NCBI RefSeq assembly: GCF_000152625.1
Contig: NZ_CH724156.1
Span: forward strand, 1,833,257-1,897,256
DNA length: 64,000 nt
Origin: Roseovarius nubinhibens ISM
GTDB taxonomy: Bacteria > Pseudomonadota > Alphaproteobacteria > Rhodobacterales > Rhodobacteraceae
Direction of reading: 5' to 3'
Program-made: the position numbers and the translations under genes
The notes under the pieces: generated by a model
The model's database searches: none
What the model saw: the letters and a program-made list of their open reading frames with translations, nothing else
Told to the model about the DNA's origin: nothing
Part shown: positions 40,119-47,461 of the stretch, in pieces
Layout: every line of letters begins with the position of its first letter
Numbering within the stretch: the stretch's first letter is position 1

Positions 40119-41372
40119 ATGAAGACGCGGCGGGGATATGAGGAGCCAATTGCCGATTTGGTCATTCTCGGGGGCGGGTATTCTGCGCGCCTGACCGCAC
40201 TTGCGTTGTCGTCGCTGCGTCCGGTAGGTGCCATTCTCTGCGCGGATGATCTTTGGGAGATCGAGACGGGCCCCGAGAAACTCAGTGGTCAGCGCGCTCA
40301 TAGCCATATCTTTCTGCCGCGTCTCGAACAAGAATTGCAGCGCATCAACCCGTCGCTGGTAGGAGAACTTGCTGAGCTGGGCCTGCGATTTAGGCCTGGC
40401 TCGCAGCGACTGTCAGCAGACGCCCCTGCGGCGGCGAGACGCTTATTTGCCACGCGCTGGCAGTTTGACAAAGCCATTCATGAGCTGTTCCTGCGACATG
40501 TGACGGCGGATCATGTCCGTGACCAAGTTGTCGATGCCATCGTGGAGAATGATGCAATCGTCGCACTGGAGCTGCGGTCGGGTACTCAACTTCAAGTCGC
40601 ACCGAACACGTTGGTGATCGATGCGATGGGCGCGCGGTCACCGATCATGGCCAAGTTGAGCGCTGAGGCCGAAACGGTCATCGATCAGCCGGGGCAGCTC
40701 ACCTATGTGACGCAGTTCTTTCGCCTCGATCGCAAGGATTGTGACAGTGCAGGGCTGCCTGATCCGTTGATCGATTGTCCGCAAGATTTCGGAGCGGTGA
40801 AGGCGATGCTTTACCCCGGTCTGGACGGGTGGTTTTCGATCTCGCTTGCGGTGTCATCGCAGCGAAAAGATCTGATTCAGAGCTTGCGAGATCAGGAAGC
40901 GTTCATCGCCTTTTGTCGGCAAAGCCCGTTGCTTGGCCGCTGGGTCGGTGCCGCGAGCGCCTTGGGGCCAACGCGTATTTACATCAACCCGCGCAACCGA
41001 TGGAATGCGGCTGTTTTTGAAGAGGGGCGGGCGCCGCGAAACTGTCTCGCTGTAGGGGATGCTTTGGCAACTATGCTGCCTACGCTTGGTGCGAATTGCT
41101 CGTTTGCCGCGACACATGTGCGCATCATCCGTGATTTGTTGGAAAGCGGCACCGGAAGGGTCCAAGACGAATTTGCCCAGAGTGTACGCGCCGAGCAGTT
41201 TCCTTTCTTTCAAAGAGCTTTGGCAGAGCCTCAGGCCACCGAAGGGGTAATTTCCTATGCGAATGCGCCAAACAATGTACTGTTGAAACGGCTGAAGCGT
41301 CATCTGCGTCGGCTCTTTGGAAAAGATCGAAAGCGAATAATCAAACAACTCTCAGAAACATCCAGTCTTTAA
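40119..41372 (+). CDS. FAD-dependent oxidoreductase (aromatic monooxygenase/halogenase-like)
   Basis: 417-aa flavoprotein. A Rossmann FAD-binding start DLVILGGGYSARLTALAL (GGGYSA at 18-23), an AHSHIFLPRLEQEL segment and the C-terminal NCLAVGDALATMLPTLGANCSFAATHV (GD motif binding the FAD ribityl chain) place it with geranylgeranyl-reductase/halogenase-like class A monooxygenases. The substrate is unknown; in a glycan locus it could oxidise a sugar, lipid carrier or small-molecule substituent. It follows the glycosyltransferase by 54 bp and precedes the methyltransferase by 27 bp on the same strand. Confidence 0.75.
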   Translation: MKTRRGYEEPIADLVILGGGYSARLTALALSSLRPVGAILCADDLWEIETGPEKLSGQRAHSHIFLPRLEQELQRINPSLVGELAELGLRFRPGSQRLSADAPAAARRLFATRWQFDKAIHELFLRHVTADHVRDQVVDAIVENDAIVALELRSGTQLQVAPNTLVIDAMGARSPIMAKLSAEAETVIDQPGQLTYVTQFFRLDRKDCDSAGLPDPLIDCPQDFGAVKAMLYPGLDGWFSISLAVSSQRKDLIQSLRDQEAFIAFCRQSPLLGRWVGAASALGPTRIYINPRNRWNAAVFEEGRAPRNCLAVGDALATMLPTLGANCSFAATHVRIIRDLLESGTGRVQDEFAQSVRAEQFPFFQRALAEPQATEGVISYANAPNNVLLKRLKRHLRRLFGKDRKRIIKQLSETSSL

Positions 41373-41399
41373 ACGTGTGTGTGTCAATTGGTTGGGGTA

Positions 41400-42134
41400 A
41401 TGAAAAATATTGAATCTTATACACAAGAATACCTTCAGGATTTTGGCTTTGAAGGGGAAATGGTGCGCTATCGGCGGCAACTGGTTCTGAACCGATTGGC
41501 GGAGTATGCGCCGAAGGTGATCGTCGAAGTCGGCTGCGGATCGGAGATGCAGGCCGCCGCCTATGCGGCGCAAGGTGGCAGTTGGGAGAGCTGGACTGTC
41601 GTCGAGCCTTCGCAAGAGTTTTCTGACATTGCACGCCGCAATGAGTTGCCAAACTTCAATGTGGTCCAAGGCTTTTTCGAGGATGTCGTAGACGAGATGC
41701 CAACCGACCCCGATTTCATCCTGTGCTCGGGGCTTCTCCATGAGGTGCCGGATGCGGATCGCCTCTTGTCCTCGGTGCGCGAACGGATGGGGCGGAATAC
41801 GGTGTTGCACGTCAACGTGCCGAATGCGCGATCTATGCATCGGCTGCTCGCTCGATCAATGGGGCTTATTCTGGATCTCAAGTCGATAAGCGCTCGGAAC
41901 AAGAGCTTGCAGCAACCAAGGGTCTATGACCTCGAAGACCTGACCGACCAAATGGAGGGGCATGGCCTGACCATTTTCAAGCAAGGTGGTATCCTCGTGA
42001 AGCCCTTTACCCACAAGCAGATGGAGCCTCTGCCAGAAATGCTGGGTCGTGAGGTGATGGATGGGTTATTCCGACTGGGTGAGGAAATGCCGGAGATCGC
42101 AAGCGAAATCTATGTCGAGGCGCGGCTTCGCTAG
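41400..42134 (+). CDS. SAM-dependent class I methyltransferase
   Basis: 244-aa methyltransferase with motif I IVEVGCGSE at 41-49, an acidic post-I residue in WTVVEPSQEF, and FILCSGLLHEVPDADRLLSSVRERMG as motifs IV-V, of the type-11 fold. The rest is compatible with a sugar or small-molecule O-methyltransferase. ATG 41400 was chosen over GTG 41379 because GGGG precedes it. It is the third plus-strand island gene and stops 4 bp before the stop of the convergent acyltransferase gene. Confidence 0.82.
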   Translation: MKNIESYTQEYLQDFGFEGEMVRYRRQLVLNRLAEYAPKVIVEVGCGSEMQAAAYAAQGGSWESWTVVEPSQEFSDIARRNELPNFNVVQGFFEDVVDEMPTDPDFILCSGLLHEVPDADRLLSSVRERMGRNTVLHVNVPNARSMHRLLARSMGLILDLKSISARNKSLQQPRVYDLEDLTDQMEGHGLTIFKQGGILVKPFTHKQMEPLPEMLGREVMDGLFRLGEEMPEIASEIYVEARLR

Positions 42135-42138
42135 AGGG

Positions 42139-43089
42139 TTAGGTGCTGCTCAGGAGGAAGTGTTGGTAGACGGTGGCACGGGCCCCGAACATTTCCTTCT
42201 GGCGCATTAACCCTTCGTTGAGGACGCGACCCCCTTCTGTGGTCGAGATGCCGAAGTCGAACCACTTGCGATCAGGAAAGACCACTTCGAGCAGGTGATG
42301 GATGATGGCATCAACGCCGCCGACCCGCTGCCCGTCGGGGGAGGAGGCGATATATTGTGCGTGGATCGTTGGGCCACAATCGAATGTCACCACCCCCGCC
42401 AACATCTGGCCGTCGCGGTGGGAGCCAAAAAGTCGGATGTGCTCGGGAAAGCGCGCGGCCAGATGTTCGATCTCTGCAAGGCTATGTGTCGGCTGGGCCT
42501 CGTGGCGGGCAGCGAGCACCTCGCTTAACAAGCGCCAATAAGCGGGCCAGTCAGTGCTTTCGCTGATCTCCAGGCCTTCGCGGCGTGCCTTGCGCAACCC
42601 GTCCTTGCGGCCGCCGCTGAATGGCAAACGGTCCTGGATGTTGATCGTCGCAGAAATGTCGCATCGGTCCAGCAGGGCGTTTTCGCGAAAGAGGGCGTAG
42701 AGATCTTCTTCTGCGGGTTGGGCGTGATAGATATGCGGAACTGGTTTGTAGCGTAGCTCGGTTAGGCCATTTTTAGCCATATAGCCGCGCGTGGTTGAGA
42801 AAAGGTCAAGCATCAGCGCGGCGGACATCTTTGCGCCTGTGACAAAGCCGCCGTAGGTGAGCCCACCATGGGATTGGAGGCCGGTCTCGCGTTGGTTGGC
42901 GGGCAGGAGGGCGACAATGGTCCCGTCGCGGCGCAGGATCAGCGAGTGATCCTCGAACCGGTCGGCATGGTAGTCCATGAAATCGCGTGAAAAGAGAAAG
43001 GTGCCGTTCTTGGACTGGCGCACGAATTTGTCCCACTCGGCCGCTTGGCAAGACGTGTATCGCGTCATTTCAATGGGGGATTCTATCAC
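42139..43089 (-). CDS. FemAB-like GNAT acyltransferase
   Basis: 316-aa protein with the FemAB/Acetyltransf_6 pattern: WDKFVRQSKNGTFLFSRDFMDYH at the start, LPANQRETGLQSHGGLTYGGFV, a basic DGLRKARREGLEISES segment and a C-terminal half with GQMLAGVVTFDCGPTIHAQYIASSPDG and WFDFGISTTEGG. Relatives add acyl or aminoacyl groups to amino sugars and appear in O-antigen loci. The start overlaps the stop of the upstream propeller gene (ATGA), so three minus-strand genes form one coupled operon. The likely role is N-acylation of an amino sugar (inference). Confidence 0.78.
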   Translation of the reverse strand: MIESPIEMTRYTSCQAAEWDKFVRQSKNGTFLFSRDFMDYHADRFEDHSLILRRDGTIVALLPANQRETGLQSHGGLTYGGFVTGAKMSAALMLDLFSTTRGYMAKNGLTELRYKPVPHIYHAQPAEEDLYALFRENALLDRCDISATINIQDRLPFSGGRKDGLRKARREGLEISESTDWPAYWRLLSEVLAARHEAQPTHSLAEIEHLAARFPEHIRLFGSHRDGQMLAGVVTFDCGPTIHAQYIASSPDGQRVGGVDAIIHHLLEVVFPDRKWFDFGISTTEGGRVLNEGLMRQKEMFGARATVYQHFLLSST

Positions 43090-44021
43090 GGCGCACCGTC
43101 AAGAACGGCTACGCCGACGCCGGTTTCACCCATGTTATTGCCATTAAAAAACAGATAGCTTTCGCCTTGATCGGTGTCTATCCGAGCAGGGTAGCAGGTC
43201 ATTTCATCATCCCAGTCGCCGGCTTCACCGCGCGGCAGTTCCTCTACTGTGGTGCGCGTCCAATTCACGCCATCGGAAGACTTGGCGAGGAAGGTGGCAT
43301 ATTGCTTGGCGAGCGTGTCTGAGGTGACGCGCATTTCGTAGCCGTCGGTCGTACGATTGGCGCGGGGCCGGCCAATCCGATATTCATCTCCGGTAACATC
43401 AAGCGTGGGCGTTGCGGTTTCCATATCAAAATGAATTCCATCTGGACTGGTAACTGTCCAGCAATTGTACTGTGGGAACACCCGACCGCCGATGTCCTGC
43501 CAGCGCTGACCGCATGAGATCCAAGCTCGATACCCGCCTTCGACAGGCAGAATGCTATGAAGGGCATTTATGAACGGGGCTTGTTCGGCGCGATCAAGAA
43601 TTGGGTGCTTTTGAAGCCTTTGAAAACTGAGCCCACCATCAGTGCTTTCGGCGAGGCCGGTGAAGGCCAGAAACTTGACCTGCTGGACCAGTTGGAATCC
43701 GACATAATACATCCTGATCCGGCCATCCTCGAGGCGCAACAAATCGCCAAGGATCATGCCGTTATCGTCAAACATGCCCGGGTCTCCGAGCGCGATGACC
43801 GGCATGCTTCCAACGTCGCGCAGGACGGTGGGGCGGGCGCGGTCGACTTCGATCCAGCCGATGCGGCTGATGCCCTTTCTGTCGCGCATCCCGCCGTAGA
43901 TGCGGATGGTGTCTGCGTTCACTTGAAGGGGCACCGGTGTCATGAAGCTATGCTGTGCCCAGTCCAATTCACCGGACGGGCAAAAGATGCGACCGAGTTT
44001 GCGCCAAGCCTTGGAGGTCAT
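43086..44021 (-). CDS. Beta-propeller, glycosidase-like protein (GH43/GH32-like fold)
   Basis: 311-aa protein with repeated blade-like motifs: SFMTPVPLQVNADTIRIYGGMRD near the N-terminus, GDLLRLEDGRIRMYYVGF, GLAESTDGGLSFQRL, YRAWISCGQRW, VTSPDGIHF and LAKSSDGVNWTR. This looks like the five-bladed propeller of GH43/GH32-type enzymes and of sugar-locus proteins without proven hydrolase activity. No signal peptide is seen, so it acts in the cytoplasm, unlike a secreted glycosidase. The ATG at 44021 overlaps the stop of the acyltransferase gene upstream (ATGA). Confidence 0.7.
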   Translation of the reverse strand: MTSKAWRKLGRIFCPSGELDWAQHSFMTPVPLQVNADTIRIYGGMRDRKGISRIGWIEVDRARPTVLRDVGSMPVIALGDPGMFDDNGMILGDLLRLEDGRIRMYYVGFQLVQQVKFLAFTGLAESTDGGLSFQRLQKHPILDRAEQAPFINALHSILPVEGGYRAWISCGQRWQDIGGRVFPQYNCWTVTSPDGIHFDMETATPTLDVTGDEYRIGRPRANRTTDGYEMRVTSDTLAKQYATFLAKSSDGVNWTRTTVEELPRGEAGDWDDEMTCYPARIDTDQGESYLFFNGNNMGETGVGVAVLDGAP

Positions 44022-44698
44022 GGTTTGACCTTGCAATACCGATAGGAGGAGACTCGGGAAGCCTCGGCGAAGTGGCCAGTGAGCAACAGACCCGCCTCTG
44101 GAAAGCTCTTATTGACGGCGCTACCGATTGCCACGAAGCTATCGCTGCCAATCTCCACATGATCGGCGAGGCAGGTGTTCACACCGATAAAACTGCGTCG
44201 TCCGATGCGGCAGTATCCAGAGACCACCACATGCGATGACAGAAAGCAGAACTCTTCAATATGGCTTTGGTGGCCTATATGATTTCCGCTCCAGAGAACA
44301 ACGCCATCGCCAATTGTTACCCCGTGCTGCACCACGTTATGTTCAAAGATGAACACATTCTCGCCGAGGCTTGCGGTGCGCCAGACAAACGCTTTGGAAC
44401 TCACATAATTGGCGAGACGGTAGCCCATTTCTCGCGCGACACCAACCAGCCGCTCGCGAACTTGGTTTAGCTTTGTCGAGGTAATGGCCACATGGGCCGA
44501 GACAGTGGCCGGATCGAACCGCGCAGGGGCGTCTTCTAGTGCGATGACGGGCAGGCCAAACTTTTCAGAGACATCGAGAAACTCGGCCTCGACAGCAAAG
44601 CCTACCACATCATACTCTGAATCGTGCGAGAAATATTCGTAGGCTATGTCTGCGAATTCGCCAGCGCCAATGATCAAGACCTTGCCTGCATTGCTCAT
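44018..44698 (-). CDS. NeuD-like sugar O/N-acyltransferase (left-handed beta-helix)
   Basis: 226-aa NeuD/PglD-type enzyme. The N-terminal Rossmann-like domain begins KVLIIGAGEFADIAYEYF; the C-terminal hexapeptide-repeat helix runs from LGENVFIFEHNVVQHGVTIGDGVVLWSGNHIGHQSHIEE through GYCRIGRRSFIGVNTCLADHVEIGSDSFVAIGSAV (in parts). Such enzymes transfer acetyl groups to nucleotide-linked amino sugars. It is the first gene of the minus-strand island operon and diverges from the FdtA-like gene across 147 bp. Confidence 0.82.
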   Translation of the reverse strand: MSNAGKVLIIGAGEFADIAYEYFSHDSEYDVVGFAVEAEFLDVSEKFGLPVIALEDAPARFDPATVSAHVAITSTKLNQVRERLVGVAREMGYRLANYVSSKAFVWRTASLGENVFIFEHNVVQHGVTIGDGVVLWSGNHIGHQSHIEEFCFLSSHVVVSGYCRIGRRSFIGVNTCLADHVEIGSDSFVAIGSAVNKSFPEAGLLLTGHFAEASRVSSYRYCKVKP

Positions 44699-44783
44699 GC
44701 TTCATCCTCTTTGTCGTGCGATGGCTTTGATAGCCACCTACAATATGCTAGAGGCCAAGGCAATTCTGAACAGGCCGCGGCTG

Positions 44784-44806
44784 AACGAAGTGAAGCGTTC
44801 GTTTTT
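44784..44806 (+). terminator. Hairpin with T-run in the leader of the fdtA-like gene
   Basis: AACGAA-GTGAAGCG-TTCGTT stem-loop followed by TTT (five T in total from 44802), about 40 bases upstream of the FdtA-like start. It has the form of an intrinsic terminator or attenuator in the leader rather than a gene-end terminator, since no plus-strand gene ends nearby. Confidence 0.4.
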
Positions 44807-44845
44807 CGCGTATAGCGTAAGTGGCCCTACATAAGGAGATCGGCT

Positions 44846-45259
44846 TTGGCCTTGGAACATTGCCGCAAAATTGACCTGCCTAAGATCCAGGACAGCCGGG
44901 GTAACCTAACCTTTCTCGAGGGCGACGCTCACATCCCGTTTGACATCAAGCGGGTTTATTATCTTTACGATGTGCCCGGGGGCTCAGATCGGGGGGCACA
45001 TGCCCATCGGAATCTGCATCAATTCATGATTGCCATGTCCGGTAGCTTTGATCTTGTTCTCTCAGACGGGGTCAAAGAGCAGCGCTTTCATCTCAACCGA
45101 TCCTATTTCGGCATTTATATCTGCCCGATGATGTGGCGTTATCTCGACAATTTTTCATCTGGGGCGGTGTGCCTTGTGCTGGCATCCGAGCGCTATGACG
45201 AGATGGATTACATCCGCGATCACGACCAGTTCCTGAAGGAGGCGGCGCAACTGCGATGA
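44846..45259 (+). CDS. FdtA-like sugar 3,4-ketoisomerase (cupin)
   Basis: 137-aa WxcM-like cupin of the FdtA/QdtA family, which converts dTDP-4-keto-6-deoxyglucose to the 3-keto sugar ahead of 3-transamination. The key pattern DVPGGSDRGAHAHRNLHQFMIAMSGS carries the catalytic His pair; MWRYLDNFSSGAVCLVLASERYDEMDYIRDHDQFL completes the family profile (in parts). The start is a TTG with AAGGAG seven bases upstream. The stop overlaps the aminotransferase start (ATGA), the usual fdtA-fdtB order. FdtA and QdtA give different C4 stereochemistry and cannot be separated by eye. Confidence 0.88.
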   Translation: MALEHCRKIDLPKIQDSRGNLTFLEGDAHIPFDIKRVYYLYDVPGGSDRGAHAHRNLHQFMIAMSGSFDLVLSDGVKEQRFHLNRSYFGIYICPMMWRYLDNFSSGAVCLVLASERYDEMDYIRDHDQFLKEAAQLR

Positions 45260-46353
45260 CCGTTCCCTTTTTGGATCTCAAGGCAGCTTATGACGAGTTG
45301 GCAGAGAGAGCCGAGCCCGCAATGCTTAAGGCATTGCGCTCTGGCTGGTATATTCTAGGTCCGGAGGTTGATGATTTCGAGGCGGCCTTTGCGCGTTATT
45401 GCGAGGCAGATCATGCCATTGGAGTGGCGAACGGGCTTGATGCGCTCGAGCTAGCCTTGCTTGCGCTGGGAATAGGGTCGGGCGACAAAGTTCTGGTGCC
45501 GTCCAACACCTATATCGCCACATGGCTCGCGGTTAGCCAATGCGGGGCGATCCCGGTGCCTGTCGAGCCAAATCCGGAGACCCATAACATCGATGCGGCA
45601 GCCGTTCGGTCCGCACCTCTTGAGGGGGTGAAGGCCGTTATTGCGGTCCATCTGTATGGCTGTCCCGCCGATGTCACGTCACTCGCCGTCGCGGCAAAGG
45701 ACGCGGGAATTTACCTCATCGAAGATGGGGCGCAGGCCCATGGGGCGAAGTGGCAGGGGCAGCGGATCGGAGGCCATTCCGACGCTGTTTGCTGGAGCTT
45801 TTACCCTGGCAAAAACCTCGGCGCTCTCGGCGATGGCGGCGCGGTTACCACGTCGAATGCGGATGTGGCCGAACGGCTACGTCTGCTGCGCAATTACGGC
45901 TCGTCCAAGCGCTATAGTCACGAAATTCGTGGGCGGAACAGTCGACTTGATCCGGTGCAGGCTGCGTTCTTGTCCGTCAAACTGGATCGGCTCGACGAAT
46001 GGAATGCGCGGCGCTGTGAGATCGCGCAACGATATCTCGCCGCTTTCGAGAACACAGGGCTTGGCTTGCCGAAAGTGCCAGCAGAGGCTGACCCGGTTTG
46101 GCATCTTTTTGTGATCCGCCACCCTGAGAGGGATGCGCTGGCGGCAAAGCTGGCCGATCGGGGCGTGCAGACGCTGGTGCACTACCCGACCCCACCGCAT
46201 ATGCAGGGGGCTTATCGTGACCTTGGGTATGCTGAGGGAGATTTTCTGATCGCTGAGCAGCTAGCGCGAAATATTCTAAGCCTGCCCATTGGGCCGCATC
46301 TGAGCCTAGAGCAGAGTGAGCAGGTGATCGAGGCTGTCCTCACCGAGATTTGA
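45256..46353 (+). CDS. DegT/DnrJ/EryC1-family sugar aminotransferase (FdtB/QdtB-like)
   Basis: 365-aa PLP enzyme that aminates the 3-keto sugar made by the preceding FdtA-like enzyme. The PLP lysine is Lys186 in SFYPGKNLGALGDGGAV; the aldolase-like EDGAQAHGAKW and the substrate region NSRLDPVQAAFLSVKLDRLDEWN are typical. Coupled to the FdtA-like gene by ATGA. The product should be a dTDP-3-amino-3,6-dideoxyhexose, which the NeuD-like enzyme or FemAB-like enzyme could acylate. RmlA and RmlB, needed to make the precursor, are not in the window. Confidence 0.9.
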   Translation: MTVPFLDLKAAYDELAERAEPAMLKALRSGWYILGPEVDDFEAAFARYCEADHAIGVANGLDALELALLALGIGSGDKVLVPSNTYIATWLAVSQCGAIPVPVEPNPETHNIDAAAVRSAPLEGVKAVIAVHLYGCPADVTSLAVAAKDAGIYLIEDGAQAHGAKWQGQRIGGHSDAVCWSFYPGKNLGALGDGGAVTTSNADVAERLRLLRNYGSSKRYSHEIRGRNSRLDPVQAAFLSVKLDRLDEWNARRCEIAQRYLAAFENTGLGLPKVPAEADPVWHLFVIRHPERDALAAKLADRGVQTLVHYPTPPHMQGAYRDLGYAEGDFLIAEQLARNILSLPIGPHLSLEQSEQVIEAVLTEI

Positions 46354-46444
46354 TTGGCTGACCGTTTGTGTGGGGCACAATCCGCGGCTTGCCTTTTGCC
46401 GGGGGAACCCGTCAAGGTCGCCACGCGTGAGGGGGGCCGGGAGC

Positions 46445-47329
46445 ATGGCAGCAGCAGAGCGGGACGGGCCGCGCGACAATCGGGTCGGGGCGGCGTGGAT
46501 GGTCACGGCGATGGCCGGGTTTGCGGTCGAGGATACCTTTCTCAAGGCGGCGGCGCAGAGCATGCCGGTGGGGCAGGTGATGATCCTCTTTGGCCTCGGC
46601 GGTGTCGTGGTCTTTGCGCTCTGGGCGCGGCTCACCGGGGCGCTTGTGTTGACGCGCGAGGCTGTGGGGCCGGTGATGCGGCTGCGGGCGGTGTTCGAAT
46701 TTGCCGGGCGGCTGTTCTATACGTTGGCGCTCGCGCTCACCACGCTGTCGGCCACCACCGCGATCTTGCAGGCGACGCCCATCGTGGTGGTCGGGGCGGC
46801 GGCGCTTTTTCTGGGCGAAAAGGTTGGCTGGCGGCGGTGGCTCGCGATCGGGATCGGCATGGTGGGGGTGCTCATCGTGCTGCGGCCCTTGCCGGGGAGT
46901 TTCAGCCTCTTGTCGCTGTTGGCGGTGGCGGGCATGCTGGGCTTTGCCGGGCGCGATCTGGCGAGCCGGGTGGCGCCTCTGTCGCTCTCGACGCCGGTGC
47001 TTGGGGTTTACGGCTTTGCCATCGTGGCGCTGGCGGGGGCGGTGTTTGGCCTCTGGGAGGGGCGGGCGTTTGCCTGGGCCCCCGGTGCGCTGGCGGCGAT
47101 GGCGGCGGCGGTGGGCGTCGGGGTTTTCGCCTATGGCGCCTTGATGCGGGCGATGCGGACGGGCGATGTGTCGGCGGTGACGCCCTTTCGCTATACGCGG
47201 CTTCTCTTTGGCGTGGCGCTGGGGGTGCTGGTCTTTGGCGAGCAGCTCGACGGGGCGATGATCTTGGGCTGTGCGGTGATCGTCGGATCGGGTCTCTTCA
47301 TCCTGTCGCGCAGCGGCAAACGGGGCTGA
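46445..47329 (+). CDS. DMT/EamA-family transporter
   Basis: 294-aa protein with ten hydrophobic segments in two EamA repeats; the ends of the repeats are ATTAILQATPIVVVGAAALFLGEKVGWRRW and FRYTRLLFGVALGVLVFGEQLDGAM (in parts). EamA proteins export or exchange small metabolites; the substrate is unknown. ATG 46445 (MAAAERDGP) was chosen; the frame opens 25 codons earlier. It marks the return to backbone composition on the right side of the glycan island. Confidence 0.87.
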   Translation: MAAAERDGPRDNRVGAAWMVTAMAGFAVEDTFLKAAAQSMPVGQVMILFGLGGVVVFALWARLTGALVLTREAVGPVMRLRAVFEFAGRLFYTLALALTTLSATTAILQATPIVVVGAAALFLGEKVGWRRWLAIGIGMVGVLIVLRPLPGSFSLLSLLAVAGMLGFAGRDLASRVAPLSLSTPVLGVYGFAIVALAGAVFGLWEGRAFAWAPGALAAMAAAVGVGVFAYGALMRAMRTGDVSAVTPFRYTRLLFGVALGVLVFGEQLDGAMILGCAVIVGSGLFILSRSGKRG

Positions 47330-47461
47330 GCGCCGGGGCGGGCTGCTGATTTTCGCGGCTTAGCTGTCGATTGCATGCGGATTGCGGGGCGAGAACCGTG
47401 GCAGAGTGATCGGGAACGGGCGTCAGGCCCGCCCCCCGGATTTCTGTTGCAGGAGATGCAA

